A stretch of DNA of 64,000 nucleotides from Zeugodacus cucurbitae (Eukaryota; Arthropoda; Insecta; Diptera; Tephritidae), in assembly GCF_028554725.1 (NCBI RefSeq), contig NC_071669.1:45530501-45594500 (forward strand). Direction: 5' to 3'. The notes below the pieces were generated by a model that searched no databases, was not told the origin of the DNA, and saw nothing but the letters and a program-made list of their open reading frames with translations. A program made the position numbers and the translations under genes. Below are positions 10,536 through 22,980 of this stretch, piece after piece. How positions within the stretch are numbered: the stretch's first letter is position 1; each line of letters starts with the position of its first letter.

Positions 10536-13500
10536 CAGTTCTAACCTTAGCGGTTACTACTGATAAAGTTATAGCTTTATCGTACTTCAGGGGCATGTAT
10601 ACCAACTTAATAGAAAACTTACAATCTTATAAGTATAACACTTACATAAATAAACTATTTAGGAAATATTCAATGAAAAAATGTCAGAAATATTTTTATT
10701 TTTATTAAAAATTTAAAGCTTTTATTTTCGATTCATTAAACCGAAATCTCCTTTATAAGTGTATTTCTTTTATTTACTACCCACATAAGTTTGAATTATT
10801 AGTAACGTATGTGTAAGAGGTTCCTACAAATTTCAAATTGCTTTTGTTCCGTTTTCTTCAAATGATACTTGAATATACATATATATGTATGTATTTTGGC
10901 TTTTATCTAAGTGTGGAAAATTACTCAACACCACCAAAGATTATCTACAAGTGTGTTAGAAAATTATTGCCGAAATCGAATCATAAACTGAAACTTAATA
11001 CTCAGTCCAATAAAATGTTTCAAGAGGGCTTGAACAAAATTGAAAGACGCCCACGGCCCTAGAGGAGCAAGAAGACAAAAATTAAACAAAGAAAAGGAAA
11101 TAATGAAAAACAAACCAACCCACATGTGCACAAACAAACAAATAAACATCAGGGAGTTTCCGTGGATGGCACATTTTCTGCTAGCCAAATTATGGAGACA
11201 TATATGCACACACACCAATGTGACTACCCACACACTGAATGCTCAAAGGTCGATTACGCGGCTCACACACGTACTTGTACCTAAAACCAAAACAATGAAA
11301 TCACGTGTACGGAGAATTTTTTCAAACGAACACAATAAGCATGACACTAAATGCACTATTTCCAGGCATGAGCATGCCACAGCGTTTGAGAGCGCAACTG
11401 GAATTGTGAAAGAGTGTCAAACTATTGAAGCGGAGAGAATGGAAACGCGCTGATTAGAATAGCGCAACAAAAACAAAGAACGCAACAACAAAATAAAATG
11501 AAAACCGAAAGATAGAATTGGAGAAATGAAAGAAAAAAGAAGTTAATGAAATATGACAAATGTTATTCATTTATATACATACATATATATATATGTGGTA
11601 TGTAGATGTTTATGTGTGAGGAATATGCACTTAGTGACAATTACTGCAAACTGTTTGTCAAACGATAATAAAGACAATCGAAAGAGGAGACGATAAAATA
11701 CTTGCATACGGAGAAACTCGAGCCGAGTTTGTTGTGAATGTGAGTGTGTATGTGCTTATATATATGTATATGTATATATGTACATATGTATATTGGGGGT
11801 GTTTACGCTGATACCGTTATACTTATATACATACATTCGTACACAAAAAAGTTACGAAAAGACAATTGCAAACGCGCTTGCGAGCGAAAATATGAAAATG
11901 TCAAAATGCAAAAATACAAAAATGCGAAAACGAAAAACCATGCGAATACGAAAGAGAATAGTAAATATGGCTACATGGTTGTCACTACCATGAATGAAAT
12001 TGGATTGGAACAAGATGTGAACAACACACAAAAAGAAAAAGAAAAAAGCGTCAGGCGACGCACTGACGAATGCGTCTACGACGACCACCAACACATCACG
12101 AAGGCGCAACGGCTAAGAACACTTTTCATTTGCACATTGGCTGTTCAGTGTTTGAAAGACAACGCGTTCGACAACACGACTAAAGCGGAGCAGCAAAATC
12201 AAAGCAAAACAACTACTACTAAGCTACATTTTCAAAATAACTTAACTTTTTTTCGAAAAATTCTCTATCTCTCTTGACTTATCCCGCTATCTGGTTACCA
12301 CTACACATAGTTCGACATAGCGTTTAACGCCCCTTTTTCGAAAAAGCAGCTTTTGTGATATTTTCTCATTCTGAAAAAAACTGTGCTAATTCAAAAATAA
12401 CGGTTGCACTAACATATACGTAGTGATGCAATAAAAGCAATAACAACAAACAGTTACAAGTGTTAAAACTTAAACAAGTGACTCACCACACTTGAGTGAA
12501 TTCAAAATTCAAGTATTGTGCAGTTTTCGAAATAAACTCAATACTGAGATATATATAGTATATATATTTATTTAAACAATTGATTGCTAAGTGTAAGCCA
12601 AATAACAAAAACAAACACATACACACAGGCGCATTAAATAATTGTATGCGGAGTACACGGCTGCCTTTAGAAATATTGTGGAATTTTTTTCTCGTTTGGC
12701 GAAATTTTGGCAAAAGCGTAAATTTTTGTGTTCAAAACAAAATTTGAAAATTTGGCATGAATTTCTTCTCAGTTATTTACTTAGTGTTTATGTCGAATCT
12801 CTGCTAGACTTTGATGGCGGCGGGCAGGTGCGCCGGTAGCTAATATTGTGCTGTCTCTGATAGAGGCGGCATTTAAGTGGTTTTATATTAGCGACAGTTA
12901 GCCGGTAAAATAAGGGCGAATTGTCGATGCGCATATAGAGTTGTTAGCGCTTATATACAATCATTTGGTATATATATACATAAGTAAATATGCGTGTTTT
13001 CCAACTTAATAGTGCGCGCACGTAAGTTTTAAACAACAAGGATGTATATATTTTCATACATACATATGTATATACTACAACATGAAATTCCATTTCTTCC
13101 GCTATTGGCTTGCTTCCACACCGCCGCAAAACTTTATAATTGATAGATTGCAAAACAAAGCAGAAATACATGTAATACATATATATTTGTACATATTCAT
13201 AATAAGAATAAAAAAAAATTAGTGTGTTCAGCAGAAATTAGAGCACGTCCTTCGTCACGTAATAACGTCATCCGCCCCTGCTTTGGCTTCGTGGCACGCC
13301 ACCTTCATAGCATGGCATTGCAACCAAAGTGCGACCAAGCAGACAATGGCCGATGCAGCATCAGCGAGTTCTACGTTCTACATACATATATAGCCGCTGT
13401 TACCCACCAATGTCCATGTCGCCACGGTGCCAAAGCCACCTTCTTCAGTTTACCGTTGGGTGACCTTCTTTTCATGTCATTCAATGAACTCTTGCCGCAT

Positions 13501-13900
13501 ACACAAGTTCGCCTTTGCGAAAGTTCTACTGCATTGATTGCATGCATAAAGTGTACACATGTACGTATGTGCATATGTATGTGCGAGTGTATGTTTACCA
13601 TAAATGTGCACAAGTGTTATATAGAAGCGTGTATTATTGCAACGGCGTTGGTGTCTTGTTTTAGCTCAATATTTCATAATATCAATGCGCTTGTTATTCA
13701 ACAGCATGATATGCTGCTTTAGATGTACCTCTGTATGTAATACATACGAGTACGCACGTAAATAATATAATTAAATAGTAATTAAAAGCCAATAACAAAG
13801 TGTAAAAGTGGTGGCAAAAGGTTTTGGCAACTAAAGCGCAAAACTGCGAAAGCCGACTAATCGTGGTTTTAAACATTTTCAAAATCCTTCTACTTTTGAT
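10536..13900. other. no gene seen; unique upstream DNA
   Basis: Mixed sequence with blocks that are locally richer in GC (11040-11450, 11700-12280, 13220-13620) and TA/TATG tracts (11578-11600, 11755-11790, 13060-13075). The open frames of 137-177 codons here lack family signatures and are built from simple K/N/T or C/I-rich runs. I take these as candidate regulatory DNA, not genes. Confidence 0.4.
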
Positions 13901-16439
13901 CTCTATGGCAGGCTGGCCAAGCTTTTCTTTGTTCTTTGTTCAATCTTGATGATTCTTAAATGGAAATACTCGTAAAAAATATTATAAATCTAAGATCTAT
14001 TGCAGGAATAATTCTGAAATCAGTTAAAGAAATGTTTTTACTATATATTTATTATGGTCCGCTGCAAAAACAGTATTGAATTTATATAATTCTTAAATGA
14101 ATTGTTCAGTACTATAGCTCTTAACTATGGTTAACCATTTTTCATCAATTTTGAATTTGATTGCAATGCATTGAACAAAACTACAATATTGATATCTTTA
14201 TTCATTTTTTCCTTCATATTGACTATATATTTTAAAGCAGAGTAACTCTAAATATTTAAAGGTTAAGTTAGGTTAGGTTACTCTGGTAGGCTAAAAAGCC
14301 ACACATAGACCAGTTTTGGTGCTTTGCGATACCAGATGGAGTGCCGCATATTTCAAAATAGAAATCTCGTGTACTTCTTATCTACCGCCTTACACATAAC
14401 TTTTCCGGTTTTGCATCCCAGCGCGCTTTGAACGTTTTTACCAAGTTTCTGTCTAGATCATAGATCTAGATCATGTCTATATATAGTGTATAGGTTTATC
14501 TACTTTCATCATGCTTTCGGACGACAGTTTTACGTCTCGTTTGGCAATCTCGTCCACTAAATGTTTAAAACAACAACATTGAAAATCTAAAGGTTTAACT
14601 TAACAATTTCGTATGTCGATGGTGACTTTTACTTGTTTAACCTTTATTATGTAAAATATAAGAAAATTAGTAATGAAAATAGGTACCCTAAAGTATCTCC
14701 TAAAATTTTCAATATCTTAAATGCTTAATTTGATCCCGTTTGTTCATATTTCATTCTCATAAAGTAAGGAGTTATATTTCAAAAGGTACAACACGTTTAA
14801 AAAAATTAAAGTAGAAGAGAAAAATGGGTTTTGGTTATCCAATTTCCTTTTGATACTTCCATGACTCCCACAGTTTAAATTTTAAGGAATTAGGGTAGCT
14901 AGGTTGGAACAACCCCAAGAAATTTATCAAATCCAGCGAATTTTTGATTAGCCCTTTGTTGATACCAAAGTGGGAGAAGACTGCAGCACCTCTTGATTCC
15001 CCATAAAACACATAGTTTTGATATGTTACTAAATTTTCTAACTTCCACTACAAACCTACCACATTATATAATCGCTACTTATTACTACAGTTAAACTTAC
15101 CTAACTCGAATGCCCATAATCCACCAAAAAATTTAGTGTCAGACAGACTACGAATTATGAAAGGTAATTTGTATGAAATTTGACTTCTATTGCCAATTCA
15201 AGTTTTCGAGTTATAAAAGTTCGAGTTTCGACTGTATTTAGTAATAGTACTATTTCAAAAAACTTATGTTTTACCGGGATATCTATAAAAACTCAAAGAA
15301 ACTGAATTTCCGTGATTGAACCTTCACGAAAGCAAAATAAGATTACTTATTGGAACATCGTGCAAGTGTCACCATATATTGTTTCCAAAATAGATGTTGT
15401 TTGGTAGCACATTTCAATTTCGAGATCTTAATTTTTTTCTGTTTTGGAAATGAGGACAAATCATGAAAATTTTGAAGTAGTTATTCAAAGATTTCTGAAA
15501 GTAAATAGCAATAGTTATTTTTCAAAAAGGTAGTAGACTTGTAGCTTGTTAGTATACCTTCATTATATACATTTTTTAATTTAGTCTCTAAAAAAACGCT
15601 ACGACTTTCTTTGGAAATCTACTAAATCGAACTAATCTTTGATCCCTTTCACTTTCGAAAAAGTTAGGTTATGTTTACATATGTACTGAAACATATAAGC
15701 TTTCGAATAGATCATAGAAATGTCATTGAAATTGAAATTTCGTTACATCTAAATTCAAGAAGCAACAGTAAAATTTATAGCAAAAAAATACCAATAATTA
15801 CACGATTGGGTGTTGGTGGCCAATGTGTGATACAATTATTGGGTCAACAGCCGCATATTCCCAGCAATTAAATGCGGTTAGCAAAGCAAGGCAAGCAGTC
15901 AACATACTCACCACTGGCAACAAGAATCTGAGAAAGTGAACAAGCAGTGTTGGTTCTAGGAATATAAAATTTTATTGTACTTTGGTTGGTTTTTCTTCGC
16001 ACAATACGATTTCTTGTGTCACTGCCACATGCTTTCTACATGCCCCAATTATTTTGCAGCGCGTAATTATAACCTTAACGAAAATAGCGGCGTTTTGCGA
16101 TGAGTACAGTGAGTGTACACACACACAGGCATGCATGAGAGAGCAAAAATGAAACTACAATGATTTATATTCAATTAATTGTAGTGCGAATTGAATTCCC
16201 CCTATTATTGGTTTCACAACTATTACAAGGCTATGAAAACTCAAGTCATTATATACATACATATATATATTTACATATATGTATACATGTAAATATGTGC
16301 TCGATAAACGTGTACTGTATTCGTTTTCGCGCTATTTTTGTGTGTTTGTGTTTGCGTTTCACTTCTTTTTTTGAAATTCAAATAAATGCAAAATCACCGA
16401 TATTCAACGAAATCACATATATATAATTTGTTGTTTTGT
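13901..16439. other. no gene seen; upstream DNA with an AGGTTA-repeat fragment
   Basis: At 14262-14280 a short GGTTAAGTTAGGTTAGGTTA run leads into a stretch ending in AGCCACACATAGACC. This looks like the edge of an old dispersed repeat, family not recognised. TAGATCTAGATC repeats near 14455. The rest is AT-rich with no coding signal. Confidence 0.4.
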
Positions 16440-16930
16440 TAGTGAAAGTTTCACAGAGACTGGCAATAAAATAATTTGAGCGCCGCGCCAGAGCTAAATG
16501 ACCGTCCATTTCAGCCGAAAAGTAGAAACATTGCAATCAAAACAAACAATTAGTTAAAAACAACAAAAACGAAGCAAGTAAATTGACCGCAAGTAAGCAG
16601 TGAAAATTCGTTTATGCTAATGCTATTCAAATACAATACAATACCGTAAACAATTCAATACACAGTTGGCTGATTTGTTGTGTAAGGTGTGTGCGAAGCA
16701 GTGCAAAACGCTCAATGTGAGTCATAGTTTTCGTCGCTCTACCTGCACCTATCCAACTGAATTCCAGCACATCCACCCTTGCCTCCCAACGCTCCTTAGT
16801 CGATTTTGGCACCGCAGTTCAGTTCTCGATCAGTTTGTTACTTTGCCGGCCGTACTGCATTCACACCCAGCCTAAGTAGTTGCCCAGCGTACGTATCGAC
16901 CGAGTCTCCACACACACACACACAAGCGAA
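16440..16930 (+). promoter_or_regulatory. putative promoter and 5' leader of the Eip63F-1-like gene
   Basis: About 490 bases of GC-richer sequence run up to the first ATG. A stop codon in frame with that ATG lies at 16877-16879, so translation cannot start further up. Two overlapping initiator-like TCAGTT motifs occur at 16819-16824 and 16830-16835. A GGCCG at the correct +28 spacing from the first is a 4/5 match to a downstream promoter element. An AP-1-like TGAGTCA lies at 16718-16724. No TATA box was evident near these. The actual start site cannot be fixed from sequence. Confidence 0.4.
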
Positions 16931-16964
16931 ATGGATCATCGAGCTATTGCCAGTCAAGTGCGAG
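16931..16964 (+). CDS. Eip63F-1: Eip63F-1-like gene, first coding exon
   Basis: The ATG has a fly-like context (GCGAAATGG) and encodes MDHRAIASQVR plus the first base of the next codon. Then comes a consensus donor, G|GTGAGT. Joined to the exon at 34979, the split codon becomes GAT (Asp) and the protein reads MDHRAIASQVRDLRTAFD, which places an unbroken E-helix before the first Ca2+ loop, in the same register as calmodulin. Phase, donor and helix continuity all agree, though the 18-kb intron means that a transcript is needed for proof. Other first exons may exist. The gene is known in Drosophila as an early ecdysone target encoding a calmodulin-related protein. Confidence 0.78.
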
Positions 16965-17164
16965 GTGAGTCGTCTATCTCTGGCGGTATGTACGAGTGTG
17001 TATGCATGTCGCTGTATTTAGTGGGTAGATATTGTATTAATTGTATGTATTTGGGGCGTACAGTGCGTATGAGTGACATATTATTTCAAATATCTGCGTT
17101 TGTATACATTTTGTGCAAACAACTGTGCTTCTATTGCGTACTATTTTGTTAGTTGCTATGTTTA

Positions 17165-17879
17165 GCTTCCAAATAGTGTTGTGTTATTGTTTCTTGCATA
17201 TTTTTAGTTAGTGCATACAAATTTTAAAGAGATAAATAAACACATATTCATTTTTAAATGACATGCTCTTGAAAAATGCAAATAATTGAAATGACAATAA
17301 TAATACAATTTGAACGTAAATAACTACATATATTACACATTTTTCATATAGTTTAATTCATATATGTAAGTAATATATTAAGTATGTTAATAAATTCTTA
17401 GGTCCATATTAATTTTCACCCTACTTATAAAATATGTCGTAATTATTTTGGAAAATATATATGTGTGTAATATATTGAAACTTTTTATATTTTTATTTTT
17501 TAAAAAATTGAATTCAATTATAAAAAAAATAAACTTAAGGGTGGGTTTCAAAATTAAAAACAAAATTGTGTAATTAAATAGTGCAATATTTCTAAAATAA
17601 TATCCAAATCAAACCAATCCAAGTAATATTCTAAGAGATACACCCTTTGGAAGTTCAGCTTGTCAGACCACGCCAGATTCAACTTAAAACTTTAAATGCG
17701 TTTTTCTGAGAACTAAATTTTTCAATCGTGTCCATTGCTCGAAAAGTTATGAAGCGAATTGGTTCCAATTTTAGCCACATTTTTGGAATAATATTATCAT
17801 GTTGAAGGATTTTCTTATATCTTTATTAAAACTATTTTTTTTTTCGAGCCAATATATGGAGAACATTTGACCACAACAA
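17165..17879. other. no gene seen; AT-rich intron DNA
   Basis: Very AT-rich unique sequence with A/T runs and TATATG tracts. I saw neither a repeat match nor a coding signal. Confidence 0.5.
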
Positions 17880-19001
17880 GTAGGGAAGTGCTAAGTTCGA
17901 TTGTGACCGAACATTTTATACTCTCATGCGCAATTTATTTTTTTTTTTTAATTTATTAATATAACAAACAATTTGACTCACATATTCGTCATATATATGG
18001 TATAAAGTTCATTGAAAGTTGGAAACCCTAATATTAGGTTAGAAGCACCGAGGTCCTCAAGTACGATATATGAGGCCTTGCAAACCTATGGTCCGATTTC
18101 AGCGATTTTTAGAAAGGGGCTGCCACACTATAATTGCAATATTTATGTAAAGTTCTGTCCCGATATCTTCACTAGTGCTTACTTTACACATTGTAAAGTA
18201 AACTAATCAGACCGATTTTAAGGTTCTGGTATATAGGAAGTAGGCGTGGTTGTGAAGCGATTTAGCCTATTTTCACAACAATGATATATTAGGATGCAAT
18301 GAAAATACTTCTTCTTAACTGGCGTAGAAACCGCTTACGCGGTTATAGCCGCGGTTATTGGTCGAGTAGTTTCGGAGATATGGTTTTTGACCCATAAGTG
18401 GACGGAGCCATACCCACTTAAAATTTTGTATACTAATTTGGGTGGAGCTCTTCTGTACCTTTTTTATAATGAAATTTAAGGTTTCTGGTATTTCCCTTAC
18501 TGGATTGTATGGGATCCGATTTCCTCCATTTTTGGACTGTATAAGGTAGTACCTAAAAGAAACGATTCAGAAGTTTTGGTTGATATATCTCAAGTAGTTC
18601 ACGAGATATGTACAAAAAACTTAGTAAAGGGTGGGGCCACGCCCACTTCTCCAAAAAAATACATCCAAATATGCCCCTTCATAGTGTGAGCCTTTGTATC
18701 AAATGGCCCTTTATGTGTTTTCGGTTTTCACCATTTTGTGGGCGTGGCAGTATTCCAAATTTGCGCACGTTTGAAAGCAACCTTTCTATTCAAGTTTCAT
18801 CAAGATATCTTAATTTTTACTCAAGTTACAGCTTGCACAGACGGACGGACGGACGGACAGACAGACATTCGGGTTTGAACTCCACTCTTCACCCTGATCA
18901 CTTTGGTATATTCGTTTAGTTTTGGGTGTTAAAAACAACCGTTATGTGAGAGTATCACTTAGCAACTTTGTTGCTAGTAACTTTGTTGCGAGAGTATTAA
19001 A
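17880..19001 (-). repeat. R1 dispersed repeat, copy a
   Basis: Orientation is opposite to the copies at 31099 and 42565. One end has GGGAAGTGCTAAGTTCGATTG followed by GACCGAACATTTTATACTCTC. The other end has TTGTTGCGAGAGTATT. The interior carries the family hallmarks: CACGCCCACTT-type motifs, GACGGACGGACGGACAGACA near 18840, and TGATCACTTTGGTATAT. An internal piece at 18305-18350 resembles the 3' tail of the LINE family. No ORF is conserved. Confidence 0.8.
18305..18350 (-). repeat. LINE 3'-tail fragment inside R1 copy a
   Basis: GGCGTAGAAACCGCTTACGC plus GGTTATAGCCG matches the terminal segment of the LINE copies at 26158-26190 and 41919-41945 (GGCGTAxxxACCGCTxAxGCG). It appears to be an extremely 5'-truncated insertion or a shared tail. 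Confidence 0.5.
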
Positions 19002-20212
19002 AATGAGTTTTTTGGTTAAAAATCTGTCAAAATTTCAATATTTTAATTTTTCCTTCGTTAATTAGCTTTTTAGTTTATTGTTTTAAGATGAACTAATCCT
19101 GAGTTATGATGTCCTCGGCAAGACTTTTTTTTGGAACATTTTTTTTAATAAAAATTTCACAAAATACTGTTTAAATACGGTATTTTGATATGCTGAATTG
19201 TTTAAATGTAAATTATGTTTGTATATATTTAAAAAAATATTGGAAAAATACCCTTGTTTTTAGTCTCTGAAGCCCATCTAACCTCTTTAGTGATTAGTTA
19301 ATCCAAAACTCGGAAAAATATGATTTAGTTTGTAGTTCATAATCCTGGAATGCTCATCATCAGAAGTTAAAATCAACAATGATGACTTTTAAATATTCTT
19401 CAATATGTTAGAGAAAAAAGTACCTAAAATACATATATACGAGAAGTACTTTATACCACTGGAGGGACTTGGCTTTATTGATGGAAAGAGAAGATTCTAA
19501 AATTTTCAAACCTATTAAACTATTTTTCAGATCCTTACGGTTTTACTACCTACAATAGTAGCGATAGTCAAGCACTCTACGTACTCGCCAACCGCTGTTT
19601 TCATTATCTTGTCTACATTTCACCAAGCGTTTGTAAATAAATTATCCATGTTGAAATATGTTTTATTTGCACACGTTCTTTTAATGAGTTTCAATTTTAT
19701 TTCTAAATTTTCGCACACTTTACAGTCTCAAGTAGCAATTAAATATTGAAGTCGGCGAAAAGACTTTCGTTATAAGCAATAAAAAATTTAAGAAAATATA
19801 CATAGAAATTGCTTTTATGTCTCAACTAATTAGCGTAAGCATGTTCTATGGTAAATTTTATTTTTAATTTCAACCAATAAAACTATAGGTGCGAAATAAT
19901 GGAAACCAAATGAGCTTACCAACGAAAAGCCATACAGTTGAGTTTTCCAAAATTCGCCCACGAAAAGAATAAATAAACCAAATACCGAATAATAGCAAAA
20001 AGAATAAGTTGAACACGAGCATATCGAATAAGAGCTATCAAATTTTAACGCGCTTAACTTGAGTACATACATATCTACATATGCCATTCTATGCCGCCAT
20101 TATACATACTTATCTATGTTTATTTAGGGGGTTTCACTTTTACATACATATCTATAGAAGTTTTTTATTTTTGTTGTCAATAAGCACATGCGTTAGTTTA
20201 TTCTGTTATTAA
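19002..20212. other. no gene seen; intron DNA
   Basis: AT-rich unique sequence. An 85-codon frame on the minus strand (20087-19830) has aromatic and Ser-rich random composition and was not accepted as a gene. Confidence 0.5.
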
Positions 20213-20966
20213 ACAAGAAAAAACATTAACTTCGGCTGTACCGAAGCTAATATACCTTTTACAGCTGCATTTCTTTTAGTAACTATGTGTTTAAGCAAAT
20301 CTAAAGACGTAAGAAAAAGTAAGCAAATAACAAGAAAACATTTTACTAATTCTTTTTACCCGGGTTGTTTGCTAGAAACATTAAGGTTATATAGTTAACC
20401 GATCTGAACAATTTCTTCGGAGATTATATTATTACCTTAAGTAGTAATCCATGTCAAATTTCGTGAAGATATCACGTCAAATGCGAAAATTTTCCATACA
20501 AGCCATTGATTCCGATCGTTCAGTTTGTATGGCAGCTATATGCTATAGTGAACCGATCTGAACAATTTTTTGGGAGATTAAATTATTTCTATGAACAATA
20601 ACTCACACCAAATTTCGTGGAGATATGTAGTAAAATGCGGAAGTTTTCCATACAAGCCCTTGATTCCGATCGTTCAGTTTGTATGGCAGCTATATGATAT
20701 AGTGGTCCGATATCAGCAGTTCCGACAAATGAGCAGCTTCTTGCAGAGAAAATAACATCTGCAAAATTTCAAAACGATATCTTAAAAACTGAAGTACTAG
20801 TTCGTATATATACAGACAGACAGACAGACAGACAGACGGACGTGGCTAAATCGACTCAGTTCAACATACTGATCATTTACATGTATACTTTATAGGGCCT
20901 CCGACGCTTCCTTCTGGGTGTTACAAGCATCGTGACAAACTTAATATACCCTGTTCAGGGTATAAA
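20213..20966 (+). repeat. R2 dispersed repeat
   Basis: The left end carries the hairpin CTTCGG-CTGTA-CCGAAG (20230-20246) and then AATATACC. Inside, a block beginning CCGATCTGAACAATTT and ending in CAGTTTGTATGGCAGCTATA is present twice (about 20399-20540 and 20555-20700). A (GACA)n run follows at 20815-20840. The right end is the near-perfect palindrome TATACCCTGTTCAGGGTATA (20945-20964). This matches a repeat type common in fly genomes, whose class I do not assign. No ORF. Confidence 0.75.
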
Positions 20967-21689
20967 TATGTTCGTTTGTATCAATGTATATGTGGAAATT
21001 ATTCAATTGAAATCGAATATCTTATCACTTGTCACCAACAGTAAAAGAGCAAATCGCTTTACATTCTCAAATATAGTTGGATAATAATAATGTAAATATC
21101 TACATACATATGTACACAGATATAAACGTGATATAAAAATCAACAAATAATACTTTATAAGCAATACTTTTGGCATTGAGTTCTTGGAAGAATTATCTTA
21201 CTACAATACAGAGATAATATTTGTTATCGGATATATCGGATATCTGCAACTTTACACGCTTCGATTTAAGTACACTTTGTCGACATAAGATTATATATGC
21301 ACATAATATGTACTACATATCAAAATATTAGCAACACATTTGCACATCACGAAAGCCACAGTGAGATTTTCGAAATATTTTTTCGTTGAAATGGAAAATG
21401 AAGGGAAATTTTAAGTTTCAGATTATAAATAGAAAATAATATATATATATTTTTATTTATTAAATCACAGTGTTGCTTTCAAAAAATTTATTTTAAAAAT
21501 ATATTTTCAAGTAAAATCGATATTCCGATATTTGTGTTCATCCAATGCGCACACTAACAATATTTTAATCCTCGGAACTGCTCAGCTCAAAGCAAACAAT
21601 AGTTTTCCATGTTAAATAAATATACATGAAAAACCCTGCCTGTACCGTATAATTTTCCCGAGAAATTGTAAAATTTCTTTGGAACAACA
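20967..21689. other. no gene seen; intron DNA
   Basis: AT-rich. No repeat or coding signal was recognised before the helicase similarity begins near 21690. Confidence 0.5.
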
Positions 21690-22980
21690 AGTATATAGAA
21701 ATGTTCCTTTATTGAATGAGCAGCAAAAGAGTGCCTATGATAAATGGATGCAGGTTGTCAATGATGGACTATTTTTCTTGATGCGCCCGGTGGAACTTGG
21801 AAAACGTTCCTGATATCATTGATAGGCTCTTGCATCTACTGGATTGCTGCAACGCTACTAGAAGTTGGAAGAACCACACATTCGGCACTGAAGCTATCGT
21901 TAAATCAATGAAACACCTGTTTGTAACGCAATCAGCGATGGCAAAAGTGTTGATAGGATGAGATGAGTGCAATTCTCTAGAAGCACTTGACAGAACAATG
22001 AAAGATCTGTGGAATAATAATCGTTGCTTTGGTGGCGTAATGATACTGTTAGTAGGGAATTTTTGACAAACCCTTCCTGTTATTTCGAAATCAACCGTTA
22101 TGAATTGAACGCATGTATTTGTGGCGGTACGTGAAAACCATACGATTGACTATGAATATGCGAGTGTTCCTGCAACGGGATAGTACCGCAGAAGAACCAG
22201 TAAGAATTGGAAATAGGCAATTCCGGTTGATACTTCCATAGGTCTTTGTCAATTCACTTCAACGAAAGATGAACTCATCGCGAATGTTTATCCGAACATT
22301 GGCTTAAATTATCGTAATTACGATTGGTTGAGTACGCGCGCAATTTTAGCTGATAAACACTTAAACTGGACGATTTAAAGTCAAAATCCTGTAGATTTGC
22401 ATTTATACAAATCTATCGATCGTATTGAACATGAAGACGAACCGTGAATTATCCAGTGGAGTTTCTAAATTCTTTGGATTTCCCTGGCATGCCGCCGCAT
22501 CATTGTCATTCTTATGCTTCGCAATCTTCATGCGCCGAAACTGTGTAATTGCATCCGACTGATTGTGACGCAGCTATCGAATCATGTGATAGTTGCAAGA
22601 ATTTTGAAAGGAACTTACAAAAACAGAATGCTTGAGTCCACGAATTCCTTTGAGTTCCAACGATTTGCAATTTCAATTCAGTTTCCATTTGCGATGACAA
22701 TCAACAGGTCACAAAGACAGTCGCTGAAAGTGTTTGGCATAAATCTGGAAATGAGATGTTTTTCACACAGCCGTGGGGTGTTCACGAGTTGGAGAGCCAT
22801 GTTCTCTGTACACATACGCGCAGGAACAGAAAACAAAAAATGTTGTTTATCAAGCTGCATTACATTGAAAAAAATGTAGAAAAATCGCAAATAAATGCTT
22901 TTCGACATAATATAAATTCAATTTGGTTTTCTTTTATAACAAATAATTTCACGCAGGACCACGCCTGCGGGTTTTGCTAG
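21690..22980 (+). pseudogene. Helitron PIF1-type helicase relic with Helitron 3' end
   Basis: In three shifting frames the DNA encodes successive PIF1 helicase blocks: LLNEQQKSAYDKWM (21707), the Walker A region DAPGGTWKTF with T-for-G loss (21778), a DEMSAI...LEALDRTMKDLWNNN segment where DEC..A is expected, LNSLDFPGMPPHH (22470), LHAPKLC and FAMTINRSQRQSLKVFGINLE (22690-22750). FAMTINKSQGQS is the Helitron helicase signature near the C terminus. Stops and frameshifts make it dead, and the Rep domain is absent. The relic ends in a proper Helitron 3' terminus (separate entry). Confidence 0.9.
22952..22980 (+). repeat. Helitron 3' terminus: hairpin and CTAG
   Basis: A 6-bp GC-rich hairpin, CGCAGG-ACCACG-CCTGCG (22952-22969), is followed after GGTTTTG by the terminal CTAG (22977-22980). 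The next base is T, in keeping with insertion between A and T. This is the classical CTRR end with a subterminal hairpin, directly downstream of the helicase C terminus. Confidence 0.85.

Noticed and set aside
11040..12277. Open frames of 137 and 177 codons
   Set aside because: K/N/T- and I/C-rich low-complexity translations with no domain, no conserved partner in the window and no splice context.
13222..13722. 166-codon frame on the + strand
   Set aside because: It opens at GTG, and the translation is Cys/His/Ile-rich with MCICMCECM-type runs from TATG/TGTG tracts, so it is not a gene.
18006..18018. AGTTCATTGAAAG as a third ecdysone-type element
   Set aside because: One mismatch to the consensus, and it lies inside an R1 repeat where related sequence recurs, so it carries little weight.
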